The notes: generated by a model not told the origin, from the letters alone. DNA of 31,131 bases from Ectocarpus siliculosus (GCA_000310025.1 FN649751.1:2773355-2804485), one strand, 5' to 3'; shown: positions 11,101 to 24,077, numbered from the stretch's first letter. Numbers and translations: made by a program.

Positions 11101-14100
11101 CTCCGGTCGCACAGCATCCTGCCTGCTCTGTAGAGTTATCCGATCTTCGGCCAGGCTCTTGCGACGGTGAAGAGCCACGTTGAAAGCTCGTCCTCACCTA
11201 GTTGTACCTTGTGGGTCCCCGCTCACGGCTCAGTTAGCTGGGGCACTTCGAAAGCATGAGCAACCTACAGTACGAGAAGGACGGAATGACCAGACGACGG
11301 AGGCTTTGGCTTTTTTGTTTCGCTTTTCCTTTCGTAGTCATCGTGCCCCGAAGAACTGAGCTCCACATGCCAGGCAGTTCGTCCCGGACCTTTGTCAGAA
11401 GCCACACGCCAGCAACGTGCTTATGGTTCTTTGTGATCCGATTGGAGTGGAGCACAAGCGGCCTGTGCGGTTGCCTTGAGTAGAGTTCTTTGGCATGGTT
11501 CGGGCACCGCAGTGGTGGCTGCTGCAGGATTAGCATGTTGCTACGAGACTGGCGAGGTGCTAAGAAAAGATGGCTGGAGATGTCCACCCGAAAGCACGGC
11601 GCTAACATTAGCACCCGCGATTATCGACTGTGCGCGGTTTTGTCCGAATGTTCAACGTGGTTGCGGGAGGCGAATTATTGCTACAATTGGTCAATCTTTA
11701 GTTCATGTGTGTTCTAGTGCCGCATGAGAGCACCGATTTCAAAATTCCATTAGAGTGGTGTCGCCCCTACGTCGATGTTTGTTAAGTTGTAGTATAAAGC
11801 AGGCAATTATCTCGGAATTCGGCCTCGGTTTAAGTTATTGACTCCAAGCAACATATTTTGTTGACAGCGCCTCGAGATTTGACTCTGCAACCCTCGCCAA
11901 CGCCAATCAGAGAGGATGACAGGCGTATTTTGCTATACAAATCCTGTCGTGTCGTCGATTTTGTTCAGATGTGCGCATTGGCACTCCCTGTACATTGGCC
12001 GTCCCGCGTGGCAGGTCCAGGTTGCCTTTGATGATGTCGTGGCGTTTTCTGAGTTCTGTATCCTGTCGTAGGCAGATAGCCAGTCTTGCTCGAAAGGTTG
12101 CTTGACGAAATAAACCGTTTTAACCACCAAGGTGAACACAGCAATGTGGATACACTTCACTGTGCCACTTTTAGTACAGGCTTGTCCGGAGAATTCATGC
12201 CCTCGACTGCGGGCGGTCTTTGATGAAGACAGAAGGGAGGGGGCGGGCAGTGATGGTACTGTAGAGGGGTTGTTTTCACGAAGCTTGTTTGTCCCCACTT
12301 TTTGGATTCCTTCATTTGCATAGTTGTATTGTTTTGTTTTTGCCACAAGGATACAGAACTTTATCCGTCCCTTCGTCGAAACCTTTCCTGTTTTCTGCGC
12401 TGTTATGTTTTGCTCGGCATCAAAAGTTGTGCAGCAGTTCACTGAATCCGATAGGCCCGCCTTAAAGTAAAACAACACGCTTTCTGACCATTTTGTCTGC
12501 ATAATTCCCCCCGAACGGCGTTTGCTGGTTTGTGGCTCCTGCTCACCTCCCCGCCGTAATTTTTTTACCATCTTGTTGCCCCCCCGTCCGTCAGTTGCCG
12601 CGCTGTTTTTGCTCTCCTCTAATCGCACCATCCCCCGCTGCCCGAAAATCGATTAATCATCGCGTGGAATCTTGTTCGTAGAGAGGTGAGGCTTCCTGGC
12701 AAGGACTCCAAGAGCCCGCAGTCGTTCCCGTTCGGGACTCCGTACGTCGAGATTCGCGACTTTCTCGCTCGGCAAAACGAGGCGCTGTTCCGTCGCAACA
12801 GCGTCCTCGGCCTGCTCGAGAGAAACGCTACGACAAAGCGCGCCCCGGAGAGGTGGCAATCCCTCGACGGCGAACATGTCGCTTCGTTCGATGTGGTGGT
12901 TTGCTTCGAGAGCCGAGTCTTCGATCTGGTCGTTGAAGGTATACTTACTTTTTTGTGTTCGTTAGGGGTCAATAGCCGTTGTTGCGGTGGTAGATGTCAT
13001 TGGAGCTCCTGCCGCTGGTCCTGGTGCGGCTCCCGTTGTAGGCGTATGTTCGGTCTTGAGTGGAGCGGTTTTGGACGAGGCGGACAGAACGTCGCGGGAA
13101 GCGCGAGGATAAGGAATTTTTCGGTAGCACTCGGTGTTTGTGAGCTGGCATATGTGACGCTGGGCGTCGGGGTTGAGATGGATTTGTGGAGGCAGCCCCA
13201 CATGCATGATATTTTACGAAAGATCCTCCAGCGCGGCCCTTGGCCGTCGCTGGTACCTCTACCATGTGATGGTGCGAGCATCGACAGCCCTTTGAACATA
13301 TGCACAGGTACGGAAGTGGCCTGTCGGTGCCGGGCGTGCAGATGCGTTCGTACAGAAAAGGTCCATGGCTGCTGCATGAGTATATGACGTCTTCCCACAA
13401 GTCTGTTCTCTGGTGTTCCGAAAGGCACGTCGACTGATGCGGCGCTTTTGCGCATGAAATGTGCGTACCGTATTCACACAGCATTTCGACGCTGACGCCA
13501 GTGGTAGCATCAAAAGTCGCGACGTACACTCCTATCCATGATTTACGTGGCATTCGGTCAGCCCCGTACCAGCGAAGGGATGTTAGCTGTGACACGCAGC
13601 CTCCGAAATAGCCCAAACGGGTTGTGAAGATGGGATACAACGGTATCCAGGGAGTGTTTTTGAGCGTGTCGGGGGGCCTGAAGACTCAAAAGACTTGACT
13701 TGAGTACGCCATCCTTGCGCGATCCAGCAATTTGGAAACGCTTTCTTGCCGGAGCGAGTATGATGGAGCGTGAGCAACCGTTTGTCCAATCAACCGAAAT
13801 CGGCCTTTAAGCACAGTCTCTTCCTGCTCTTGGAACACATCGCTCTGGCGGGGGCAATTGGATCGGAAGTGGACGTCGATGTCAGGCGGAAGCTTGCCGG
13901 TGTTTTATTTCGCGCTGAACGAACGTGAATCACTCTACATTTATTTGTGTCCCATATCGGGTTCGTGTGTAGGTCCAGGGACATTACCCCCCAACGACTA
14001 TCCTCTACCCGTGTCCGTTGCTCGATGCGTACGGGGCGAGCTGTTCTATTGAGTCGGAAGTTTGTGTTTATTTGGACTGGCGTGACCTTCACAATTTACC

Positions 14101-16945
14101 AGTGTGACGGTCTTGAGGGTGGCAGACCCTTCAGGTACTCATGACTAGCCCCGATATTTAACGGCCAAGGACTAACCAACAGCCGACCATCTTTTTCCTT
14201 GTCCACGTTCTGCACGCTTCAGGTCGTGGATAGAGGTGTCTCGCCGCTACAATGATGGATAGAAGTATCGTTTCGTGCAGTAGAGAGGAAAAGAGCGGGG
14301 CGGTTTCAATATGGTCATTTGTCGGTTCCACAGTGGTGGCCGTGCTGTTGTTTTGCCGAAGTAACAGAGCGCTTCCGGTACACTGGTTATTTTCTGGCCC
14401 CAATCGTACCTGGTCCCCACCGGCGACCGATCGGAGCCATAGCTTAGTCATGTGTGTCACGTACACGTTTGCAGTCCGTGGGTTTCTGACAAAGTTGGCA
14501 GGATGCCCGCGGCTTCACTTGGGATATCCCGGTATAAACCGCGCCCATGCCGCCAGTTCGAGCTACCGTCACCTTCTTGCCCTTGTCCTTTGACTGTGGT
14601 TTGTGTCCCATGAAAACCCTCAAAATATATTTAGCCACGACACCCCTCACAAGGCTTGACGCTTGGAAGCAGGGTAGATTTTAGCGCCGGGTGGGTGATA
14701 AGAGGGACGAAACAAACGATAATGCCAAAGAGGGTGGGCATATCAAAAATACATTTAACAGCTTGACATCACTGATGGATCGGTTGTCTGTGCGGAGATC
14801 TTCTTGCCTTGTTGCGCTGTTTTATATGTTCCCGAAACACTTGTTGTTGACTGCCAGTTTTGGTCGTTGAAGGTTTCGTTAACAATGATGTGGTTTTGTA
14901 TTTCCATCGTGTTTGGTGTCAGAGCGTTTGTCAGCCGTTGACCCTTTTAGGAACAAGGTATACCTACCATATCTTCGAATCCTGTTACGTCTTGCTGGGT
15001 AAAGCCGTAGCCAACGATTGCTCGATTCGCATCAGAGCACGACTTCTTGCCCACCACTCCACGTTATCTTCTTCTTGACAAGCTTGAAACCAACTTCCTC
15101 ATTCGTTTCTTCATCGGTTTCTTCGTGCTTCGCTATCAGACAATGCATTTGCGCTGTTTCGCATCATTTTTGCCCCAAATTGTTGTCGGCTGACCACGAA
15201 GAAACTCGTTATGCCTTTTTCTCTCCCGCTTGCTGGCATGGTCTCGTCCGGGGTACCATTTGGTTGCCGGTGCACCGCCCCCTGTCTTTTGTTCCACACA
15301 GACCTCCAGCAGAGAGATCCAGACACTTTCAAGCCGCTCCACGTGGTGTCCATGACCATCCGAGACTCAGCGGATGACTCCGCTGCGGCAGCCGGAGACG
15401 TCCTTGATTTGTGCAAAATGGTAAATGAACGGGCCAAGTGGCGGTGGTGGTTGGTTGCGTGGTTATTTTTCGTTCGCGTCTGTCTTCAGAAAGCCACTCG
15501 GGTTGGGGAGAGCTCCTTGATGGGAGGCCCCAAGCTGCAGAACGAAGCTGCTCAAGTGGGCGCCGTAGGGTCCGTGTACTTGAACGTGGTATGGGTAGCC
15601 CAAAAGTCGTTGTCAAAGGAAGGGTTGGAACACGTCGACAACCCAACAATGTCACGGGTTGTTCCGCAAGGCGTAGTGGGAGACGACGTTTTGGTCGAGC
15701 TCTACCGACCGTCGGATATTGTTCAGAATGCCCTTGGCGAATTTTGAAGGTGGTATTCGCTTACGGCAGGTTGTCACCAACCCTCAATAATGTCCGATTG
15801 CTGGTCTTTTTCAGCGCTGCACACCGCGCACCGGACCCTGCCCGCATACCGGAGTCTAGATTTCGCTCGGCACACCCGACAGCTGCTGCTGTCTGTGCTC
15901 GCTAGTGATATGGGAACTTGTTCTTGAAATGACCTGTCATGTCCATGACCGTGGCCGCAGAGCCCCGTAGTCCGTTGGGCACATTCCTTCCCTGACCTGT
16001 TTTATCTCGAGTCAAAATTGAGCTACAGCGTGCAATCCAGGTCGAACGCATCATCAAAGCACGTTCTTCTGGGATTGCGGAATCTGAGCACTCCTCCTAT
16101 CCATAGTGTACTTCACCACCTCGTGTGTTGCCTCTCAGCACGTACGCGTAGGATTCCGGGTCCCCAAACCCACCCGTTTTCGTAGCGGCCACCTTCCTTT
16201 TCCTTGTCGAAGGTCATCTCCGGCCCCCCTGGCACATTCACGCAGTTGCAGCTCTTGTTGACTCCGATGGCAAGTTATCAACGCTCAAAGCAAGTGCAGA
16301 GAGGTTTGTCGACGCTTTCCCGAAGGACGCTCGCCGGGCCGAAGACGGAAAGCAATCTCGTGCATGTCCCGTCCATGTAGGAAAAAAACTTCCAAAGTAC
16401 ACGACCTCTTCCGCCCTCTCACCTCTCACTCCCTCTCTTTCGTCCAGTTCGATAGACAATCGCTCCCACCTCATCATGCTACCACGGACTTACCGAGCAC
16501 CAACAACGGATTTAACTTTTTTTTCCAGCGGCCCATCACCCCTTCCTCCTTCGTTATCTTTGGTCTTCTTGATTATTTTCTAATACTACCAAAACTCCGC
16601 CTCTCTCTTCTCTGTTGTTGTGTTCCCTCTGCGCTTGTCGCTCCTCCCTGCCGTCCTTGGTTGGATGCTACCCTCCCAAACGTTTGCCTTCGGCACGCTA
16701 CGATCGTCGTGCGTACCCTGCTTCTGGTGCCGCTGCCGGATGCAACGTCGCCGTACGGGATGTTTCCCGCTCAAACAACGAATTCCATGTTTGTTGTTTA
16801 TTTGGATATCATTCATTGACTTGGGCTTCGGACCGAACCACAGCTGGAAGATTGCGATGACCTGGACAGCGACGCTGCGAAGCTCCTCAATGACTTCAGA
16901 ATTCGGAGCAAGAGAACGGTGTTACACCAAGTGTGCCATATTTAG
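8192..16945 (+). CDS. SSU72: SSU72-family RNA polymerase II CTD phosphatase
   Basis: Four exons, 8192-8718, 12682-12938, 15302-15420 and 16844-16945, join in frame to 334 residues. SSU72 removes phosphate from Ser5 (and Ser7) of the polymerase II CTD and works with the 3'-end processing machinery in the nucleus. FAVVCSSNVNRS at 144-155 carries the CX5R active site (Cys148, Arg154). SYGTGREVRLPG follows across the first splice junction, then LLERN, FDVVVCFESRVFDLVVEDL and LHVVSMTIRDS, whose Asp283 is the likely general acid. The protein ends LHQVCHI, matching the family's LHTVCFY-like end. About 140 residues ahead of the core are extra: Pro- and Ser-rich, then a basic RRKRAKR patch, predicted disordered. 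Introns are 3963, 2363 and 1423 bp, all GT-AG. The start is the first ATG of the frame after the spacer (context AACGATGA). Confidence 0.92.
8944..9022. repeat. Two-copy tandem repeat in SSU72 intron 1
   Basis: ATTTTTAAGCGATTCCCT starts at 8944 and again at 8991. Each copy is followed by a related CTCCTT(C/G)AACGATT block, giving a period of about 47 bp. No coding potential is seen. Confidence 0.7.
12939..15301 (+). other. SSU72 intron 2; long antisense open frame of unclear meaning
   Basis: Splice sites are G|GTATAC at 12939 and CACACAG at 15301. On the minus strand a frame is open from 13640 to 12969 (223 codons), but no domain is recognisable and the opposite strand is also open across much of the same stretch, so it is likely chance. 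From 13641 to 15301 I see no gene and no obvious transposon. Confidence 0.45.
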
Positions 16946-19900
16946 TGGCCGGTGGTCCGTCGCATGTTGCGGGGACTGTACGTGAGAACTGACGACCCGT
17001 TGTTGAAGCATGACGGTCGAACATGTGCCCATTCATCGTGTAAGTAAAATTGGGCCCCACAACATCCACCCACCCTTATGCATGCTTCGTGCATTCACCG
17101 AAGCTTGGTCCACCTCGTTTCTGCAAACTTCACCGCGTGGCAACGGCGTGCAGCTTTCGTGACGCTTGAGAAGTGTGGTTGGAACAAGGGTATGTGAAAA
17201 ATTGTCATCCCCACACCCATGTAGGTACCCACTTTCTTATGTGGAGTTTTTTTTTCGAGGGGTACGAAGTGACCACCCCCCCCCCCCCAAACGTCATACT
17301 ACATCGAAGTAAAACCATCCCATACCAATTTTCCTGCTTAGTAAATTTACCAGGAATATTTTAATCACCGTGTCCTGGAGGGGGGTTACTATCATCTGCG
17401 TGCCCCCTAGCCAATGTGCCCTCGTGCGCGCTCGCCTCGCCTGTACGCTGTATGGCGTGCGACACCTAGACGAACAGAGGGAGAGCATGATCAGCGCACC
17501 CTCAGGGGGGGTCGCAGGCCTATAGCCCAGACTGTTACGGCGTAGGTAAAGCCAACATGTAGAAGTAGACTAGTGGAGTCCAGCGAAGAGGGGGAGAGGA
17601 CCGTGTGAGGTGGAGGGAGGGAGCGGGGTAGGGTACGGGGTAAGAGGGACAAGACGAGGAGGAAGGGGAATGAGGAGGAGGAAGAGGAGTCGGACGTACG
17701 CTCAAGTGGGTGTAAGCGTACCCCGAAATGGCGTCGTTTTGCGTACGTACGAGAACGTCGGAATGTGGTTGGCGGACTCTCAGCAAATTGCAAGCTCCCC
17801 CATGCTCAAAGTACCGCGGTTTCTGTCGAGCATTGTTGGGGTTCTTCGTTCAATTGCGTAGCGGCGTGACGCTACTACTCCGGGCTTTACTGAAAAATGA
17901 TCGGAGGATGGGGTGTGGATGATTGATGTGGATGATTGTAGGGTGGTTTCTCCAACAACACGTTCTTGGCTGGGGCCACAGTGGATGTTGACGTGCACTA
18001 TTGAATACACACGATGAAACCAAATAACAAATCAAAATGGAGACAAAGAAAAAAAAATCCCTCCCGGGGGTGGGGGGGAAGGGGTTACCAAGATATGCGG
18101 AGTAACGTTCGTCGCGTGCCCTTGGTTGCAAATGTTCATGTTTTGAAATCTAAGTGATTCTCTGCTTGAGTTACTCTAGTCGAGGTACCATGTCATGTTG
18201 CCCATAAGGTTGGGCGGCAATTCTTGTGGGACATTGGCCCAAAAAACAAGTGGTCAGCATGCATGCGTCGTCATGTAGCCTGTGTTTAACATTGTGTGGA
18301 GACAAGAGATATTTGCAGCAGATTAACTGCAGATGATGCTGGTTTTGAAACCATGTCAAAGATTGCGTAGTTCTTGTTGCGTAAATTTTGCGGGGCGTGA
18401 GGAAAAACAAGGGAACGGATGCCTGTTACGTACCTGGTACTATGTATACGCTCTGTAGGATACAGTATCTCGAAAAATGACAGCTACCTATGCAGCCACA
18501 ACGACTTGAATGCAGGTGGACGACTCGTGTGTTCTCGTCGTGACTGGGTGTTGAACATGACTGTGAAAACTTTTGAGTCTTGGAAGTCCCCAGTCACCAA
18601 CATCACTTCGGCGTACAAAGTTTCGTGCACACGACGTATTGGAGCCATCTGTTGTCACAATGACGCAAAGCTGGTTAATAAGTCGCATTCCCCCCCATCC
18701 CGTGGCTGGCTGTGGTCGGAAGGGTGGGATATACAAACAACTACACTTAGTCACATCAGGAGTTTGAAGTTCCTCTTGGTCGTACGTCGTAGGTTTCAAA
18801 GTATTAGGTGGCCAGGAGAAATGGATGAACTCATTCTGTTGTACCGTGTCTTGAGATGGTAAACTATTTAGACGCGCATTTCTACAAAGCCAGGACGGAG
18901 AGTCTTTGGAAATTCGTCGACCAGGCAGGGGCCATATCAAGCGCACGCGGCGGGACGTTAACCCGAGTGGGCCGACGGGGTGGTTCGGGTGGTTATAAGA
19001 CCGTTGCTCGTTGTCTCCTGTCACCGGGAGTGGCGATTCATTCTTTGTCTTTTTGATGGCCGTGGACAACCTTTGTGTTATTGTTGCGAACCCTTCCATG
19101 ACATTCGAGTGATGATGTGTCAAAACGTCTGTTTAGAGTATATACAAGCGACGTTGAACGGTCTGGGGTCTGGGATCAGGTTTTTGTTTGTTTTGCCATG
19201 TCCTAGGTTCTTACGGGTGGGGTGTGTCAATGGTGTGCGAGCAGGACTACATGTAGGAAGACGTACATGAAGAGGTGTGCACATAGGCGCTTTGAAAGGA
19301 GGTCGTTGTGTTGTGGGCTTGCTTGTTTCAAGAGTTCAGGATAAAAAACAAGCATGAATGAATAAATTGGTGACCTTTCACCAGTGACTTTTTTCTCGGT
19401 TCGCCGTATCTCATGACCAAACGTGAAATGTTTGGTTCGTAAACTGCACCATGCCCAGAAATTCGATGTTGTCGGAATTCTCCGCCTACTTGATGAACAC
19501 CGTCCATCACAAGCTCCTGAGATTTCATGGCCAGGTCAAGGATTGTCTTGAGCTACAGTAAGTACTGTAGTCTTGAACTGTTTGGGGTACTTGGATACGA
19601 GATTCGATCTGGAAAATGTGCGTGTGCAAGGGGGTATGCTGTTGGGGGTTCCAGTGCGGGACCCTTCGAGAGAGAGCACCCACGTACATGTGCTTGTCTT
19701 TTCTCTATGTGGAAAAAGCACCGTTATGTGTTCATCAAGAAAATGTATTTCATCAACATCGGTCCTGGGCTTACTCCCATACGCAACACAACTACGCGTG
19801 AAGGCGCCGAGAACGAACAAGACTAAACGAAGGATATTTTGACAACGCCTTGGTCACGGAGAGTCCAATTGATGACTCACCGCAGGTATACGAGCAGGTT

Positions 19901-20554
19901 CAACCGTTCGTGGTATGGTTTTCCCATCACCTCCGTTCAACACTTGGTGGGAACTGCTTCCGTATCTATCTGCACAGTGACAAAACTAACTTTTGCCATA
20001 CTGTAATTTGGTGTTCTGAAGGCAACGTCAACCCACACTACCCACACGATTTCTTCACTTGCCCGTCATGGCCAGCGGATAGGGAGTCCCTCGGCAAACA
20101 AACGTTGTCCAGACATGCTGTGAGAAACAAATTAACCCGTCATCGCGAACACCCCGCTTGTGGTTGGTGGCGTAAACCAAAAATAAATGTATAATACGAC
20201 AGAATACGAAACCCGAAAGTGAAGGTACAACAATAGTTGCCATCTAAGGTATTATAGTGAGCCATCCGATACCAGGAGGATTATACAGCACAACTTCACA
20301 TACACGGAGGTAACGGAGACTGAACGGTACATACAAGACACCGTATTGCAACAACACAACAAACACACATGCGGTAAACCACGACGTGCGACAATCGGTA
20401 GCTTAACATAGTTTGCCCTCCTCGGCCCGGCGAGGTGAGCCCATTTCCAAAACCCTGCTGTCCACTCGCTCTGCTGTACTTGCTTAAAAGACGCACCTGT
20501 TTCGCGAAGGACTTGCCGACCGGTTCACGGGTCAGGAGCTTGGAAAACACATTG
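16946..20554. other. No recognised gene; homopolymers and splice-bounded open segments only
   Basis: After the SSU72 stop this stretch holds a C-run at 17277-17289 and a purine-rich block at about 17585-17700. Several short open segments are flanked by plausible splice sites: minus 18648-18488, starting MAPIRRVHETLYAEV with a GTAGCT donor, and minus 20571-20497, reading VSFNPNNVFSKLL with a GTGCGT donor. At 19450-19560 both strands are open and the plus strand ends in a consensus GTAAGT. None resembles a family I know, and they do not form one phase-consistent chain, so they are not called as genes. Confidence 0.4.
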
Positions 20555-22150
20555 TTAGGGTTGAACGACACCTAGGCAACGGCGGTCAGTGTCTTGCATG
20601 GTTGTACCCAGCGAAAGTTGCATGAAATCGTTTCTCCGGTAAAGCCGAATCCTGTTAACCCGACAGCCGATTTTGAAAAAACTCCAGTTTTTTTTTCGAA
20701 CGGCTCGCGTCCACAAGGCCCATGAAAAATCTTCCAGTCTCTCGCAGCTTTCGGCACGCACTATGGCGAACCCGACCCCGATATGCTGCTGAGTAGGGGT
20801 TGCTCCGCTATGGTGTTGGTATGGTGGCCACGGGAAGGGAGGCAGTAAGGTGTCGCTTTGTCGAACAGAATGATATTATATTATCCCCTATCATTAGTTG
20901 TATGCGCGCCATCTACGCATACCCAACATGATGCTGTAGACGCTAATAACCCTAATCCACACCTCCCTAACCCTACACAAACGCGTCCTTGCACTACAAC
21001 AGACGAGCGGGTGGATATTTACTTGCTCCCATGTTTCCAAGCTCCCGTTTCCTTTTCTCGCTCGAAGACAGTCGGCCGTGCCGCAAATTCAGGCAGAGTG
21101 ACACCAACGGCGTAAATCCTTCCCTCCAAGCGCCAGGCAGCTCTCACAGAGGTAGGTTCACAGTTCACAGGTCAGCGTCCAGCTACCGCTAACTTGCAGC
21201 ATCGAACATACATGCCGGAGGCACTTTGTTTGCATCTATTCCTGGCGCTTTGACCCACATCCACTAACTAGTCTACATACATACATCCGAGGTTTCGGCA
21301 AATAATGCGCACGACTCCATTGTCCTTCATGGTCACCAGCGTTCCAAAGCGAGAACCTACGCGCGAATACTCATCGAATGTGTACACCTGAGGCAGCTAC
21401 TTCGTTGCTATGCACACAATCAATAGGAGCAAAGGCGATGCTGGCTTCACCAACCATGTCTCACCGTCAAAATTGCGTGTCTTCCTTGCCAGACCCAGCA
21501 AGCACTACTGCTGTTAAACCACCTATCAACCCGTCCACAAAGCACGGTAGAAACCCTCCGCCCCATCCCTGATCATGGCACATGGCACATGGGCACCCTA
21601 TCCCGTTGGCACTCAACTCTTTCGCCATTACTTCTCGGTCAAGCGGGGCGTCGGGACCAGCGGGACTGTTGATTTTCGGCCAATCACGCCTCGGCACTAC
21701 AGGCGTTCAGGCGTTCAGGTGTTTGACGTCCAAGTCTCAGGTCTCAGGTCTCAAGTCATTCCCATCCATATTGCCCTTTCTCTTTTTCCCTGCTGCCGAC
21801 CTTTTGCTTGTTGGTGGGGGGGACAGAACAACTTTGCCGCCCGTGCTACCGTTGTCTCACGGCCAACAAACAGCAACATGCTCTTCGCCAAAGGTATGGA
21901 GATTGGAGATGTTCCCAGCAGGATGCACCGACTCCCATGACAACCCCCGTGAGACTTGCTGACTGCTGCCTAACCTATGACGGTGCCTTAGAAACGATAC
22001 ATGTGCAGCTACCACTCGCTGTCCCGTCTCATCTCCTCATATGATAGCGAAGCCCATGGGGGACATCCGCGAACTTGTTGGCACTCACCGCTTTTGAAGT
22101 TCGGAAGATAACGCCCGACTTCTGAGTTGGTTGTGACAACAACCACGGTG
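20555..22150 (-). CDS. Candidate unrecognised multi-exon gene (tentative)
   Basis: Six open segments on the minus strand are bounded by AG acceptors and GT donors, and every junction keeps phase: 22150-22089 (TVVVVTTNSEVGRYLPNFKS, donor GTGAGT), 21696-21632 (PRRDWPKINSPAG...), 21387-21285 (VYTFDEYSRVGSRFGTLV...), 21140-21023 (AWRLEGRIYAVGVTLPEF...), 20760-20660 (ACRKLRETGRFFMGLVD...) and 20571-20555 (VVQP, stop TAA). Together they give about 154 residues. The 5' start was not found; the first exon needs two bases from upstream. No domain is recognised. GC at third positions in the two middle exons (58-59 percent by count) resembles a true neighbouring exon (55 percent). Weak points: the GTTAAC and GTAATG donors are poor, the segments were chosen by eye, the 20571 acceptor could instead open a different frame (VSFNPNN), and the first two exons flank Dr1 exon 1 on the other strand. 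Confidence 0.33.
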
Positions 22151-24077
22151 CTGTTCGGGAGTATGTACAAAATGCCGAGACAGAGAGCGTGAGAGACATG
22201 CCAGATACATTCGCAGACAGTCCTCCAAACCTACCTCTGGTTACAGTGTACTGTCCCTCCTTTTGGTCTTCGTTGAACAATACAGCCACGATTGCTCGTG
22301 CCGTGGAAGCTGCTCTTCCGGATGGCATGACCGCCACTGACGAGATGGTGGAAGCGATCAACAAGAGTTGTGCAGGTGAAGCGTCCCTGTGCATGCCGAC
22401 ATGACGCTAGAACACAACAACAGCACACCCTGTCGCATGGAATGTGACGTGTCTGTGCCATTGTTGGCGTAAGACGTTGTCGTATGGCCGTACACTATGT
22501 GACAATCGTAACTCGTTCGCCCTTTGGTTGTTGCGCGATGTTCCATGTCTCTGACATTCGCTTTGACCTTGATAGGGAGCCGATCGCACAGAGATGTCGT
22601 TCTCGTGCTCAAAGATGAGTTGCCAGCATGGTAAGAGCTTGGAAATCCTTCACCATACTGCCATGCACGTGCGGTATCATGCATGAGCATGGAGGTCGGA
22701 TGTTGATACTCATTTTCTCTTATCCTGCCATGACAGCAGCTGCTACCGCCGCCGCTACTACTGCTGCCCTCCTATTGGTGGTTCAAGCCCAACCACACCA
22801 TCGTTTTGTCCGTGTCTGTGTCTTGAGCAGAGTTTGTGAATCTGCTCTCCACCGAGGCGTCGGCCAAGGCGAAATGTTCAGGGAAAAACCCGGTCATGTC
22901 GAACGAAGACGTCGTGGAGGCCATCAAGGTGTGCTATCCGCTTGTGGACACAGAGGCACGCTCGGTCGTCGACCCCGGCCGCGCCATTGAAATAGCCCCT
23001 ATGTACCATCAACGCGCGATGGCGAGGAATGTTTTGCCGTTGATTGGTGTCCTCTCACCCCACAAAACACGCTAAAATATCGTTTACGCAACCGAGTGTT
23101 TCCACAATTGGTATGAGCAACAAACTACACTTGATTCTCTTCTGAGTGCTCGTTCTAGTCTGCCGCGACGGTGTACCTGGCGCCGTCGCTGCCCCCTGCT
23201 ATACTTAACCCACAACTGCCGCGCCTGCCTGAACTCTGACAGAGGCTTGGGCTGGAGGCCTACCTTACGGGCGCGGAGGAAGGGGCGGCAGCGGACACGG
23301 AAAAGGAGCAAGCGAGAAGAAAGGTGACGACGTGGGTCAACATATCCTTGTTCTCGAATAAAAAGACACGTACCGCCGGTACGATCAACATAGGATCAAC
23401 AACGTGCTTGCATTGCACAGCAGTGCTAGGTGATAGGGTCGACCATCAGCTCTTCGTCAGCTCAAGCCTTGAGTCGGTGGGCAGCTGTTTGCCCATCGTG
23501 TAGGATGCGACTTGTTCCGATGTGCTCTGTCCGTGTTACGGCTTGCAACGCCCAAGGTGTAGTCCAATTCCACCGGTGGTGTGCCTCTATCGTGATCGAT
23601 CGGACGTCTGTCATCGTCACACTCGAGGTCCAAGCCCCTGCGTTGGTTGCGAGATTGGCAACTCCAAAGGGAACATATTTTCCGGTCTGTAGGGGACGCC
23701 GGGGTCTTCCTTTGTGCGCGGGCGGATGCCTTCGAGAGCAACCGCTGTGGACGCAGTTTTTTTTTACACATGTATGAATTTGTGTTGCTGGCATTCGTGT
23801 GCTTCTCGCACAGTCTTGCTGCTCCTGCTGCGATTGTTGACATGCACAGGACAACCCGTTTTGCCGCTGTTGCACCGTGTCCTGTCGGGAATTTGTTTGA
23901 TGTTCTCGGCTCCGATCGTAGCCACCCCCGGACCCACCCCCCTCCCCCGTGCGCGCATGTCAGAGGAAGAGAAAGCCAAAACAATCCAAAGAGGAGGAAG
24001 AGGCCGCGGCGAACAGGCAGCGCGAGCTGCTGGAAGCCACGGCGAAGAGCTTCTACGAAGACCAAGGGCTGGCGTAA
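21878..24077 (+). CDS. Histone-fold protein of the NC2-beta/Dr1 (NF-YB, POLE3) group
   Basis: Exons 21878-21893, 22286-22375, 22831-22928, 23243-23323 and 23964-24077 join in frame to 132 residues. The core reads AKATIARAVEAALPDG, EFVNLLSTEASAKAK, NEDVVEAIKRLGLEAYL, a complete histone fold at about residues 5-80. NC2-beta pairs with NC2-alpha on TBP and blocks preinitiation-complex assembly. The KAT opening, the CxEF-x-x-LxSxEA pattern and the tail SKEEEEAAANRQRELLEATA resemble plant and animal Dr1. The LPDG is more like POLE3, the DNA polymerase epsilon subunit, so that alternative stays open. A basic KRKRKPK patch precedes the tail. Exon 1 is only 16 bp and rests on phase, an A at -3 and the KAT match. 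The upstream frame stays open to 21575, but that part looks untranslated. The TAA stop overlaps a good GTAAGC donor, so the true end may lie further on. Confidence 0.72.

Noticed and set aside
12969-13640. Minus-strand open frame of 223 codons in SSU72 intron 2
   Set aside because: No recognisable domain, Cys/His/Arg-rich shadow composition, and the plus strand is open over the same region.
14960-14990. TTCGAATCC resembling a tRNA T-loop, and a similar string near 24690
   Set aside because: No pairing T-stem or other cloverleaf arms at the required distances.
18488-19123. Minus-strand open frame of 211 codons
   Set aside because: No family resemblance; low stop density affects several frames here, including a 147-codon plus frame.
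20941-20985. AACCCTAA and CCCTAACCCTA, telomere-like motifs
   Set aside because: Only two or three degenerate units; too short for an interstitial telomere array.
23457-24065. Minus-strand open frame of 202 codons that looked faintly like a retroelement integrase
   Set aside because: It overlaps the last exon of the Dr1-like gene antisense, and no integrase or reverse transcriptase motif could be confirmed.
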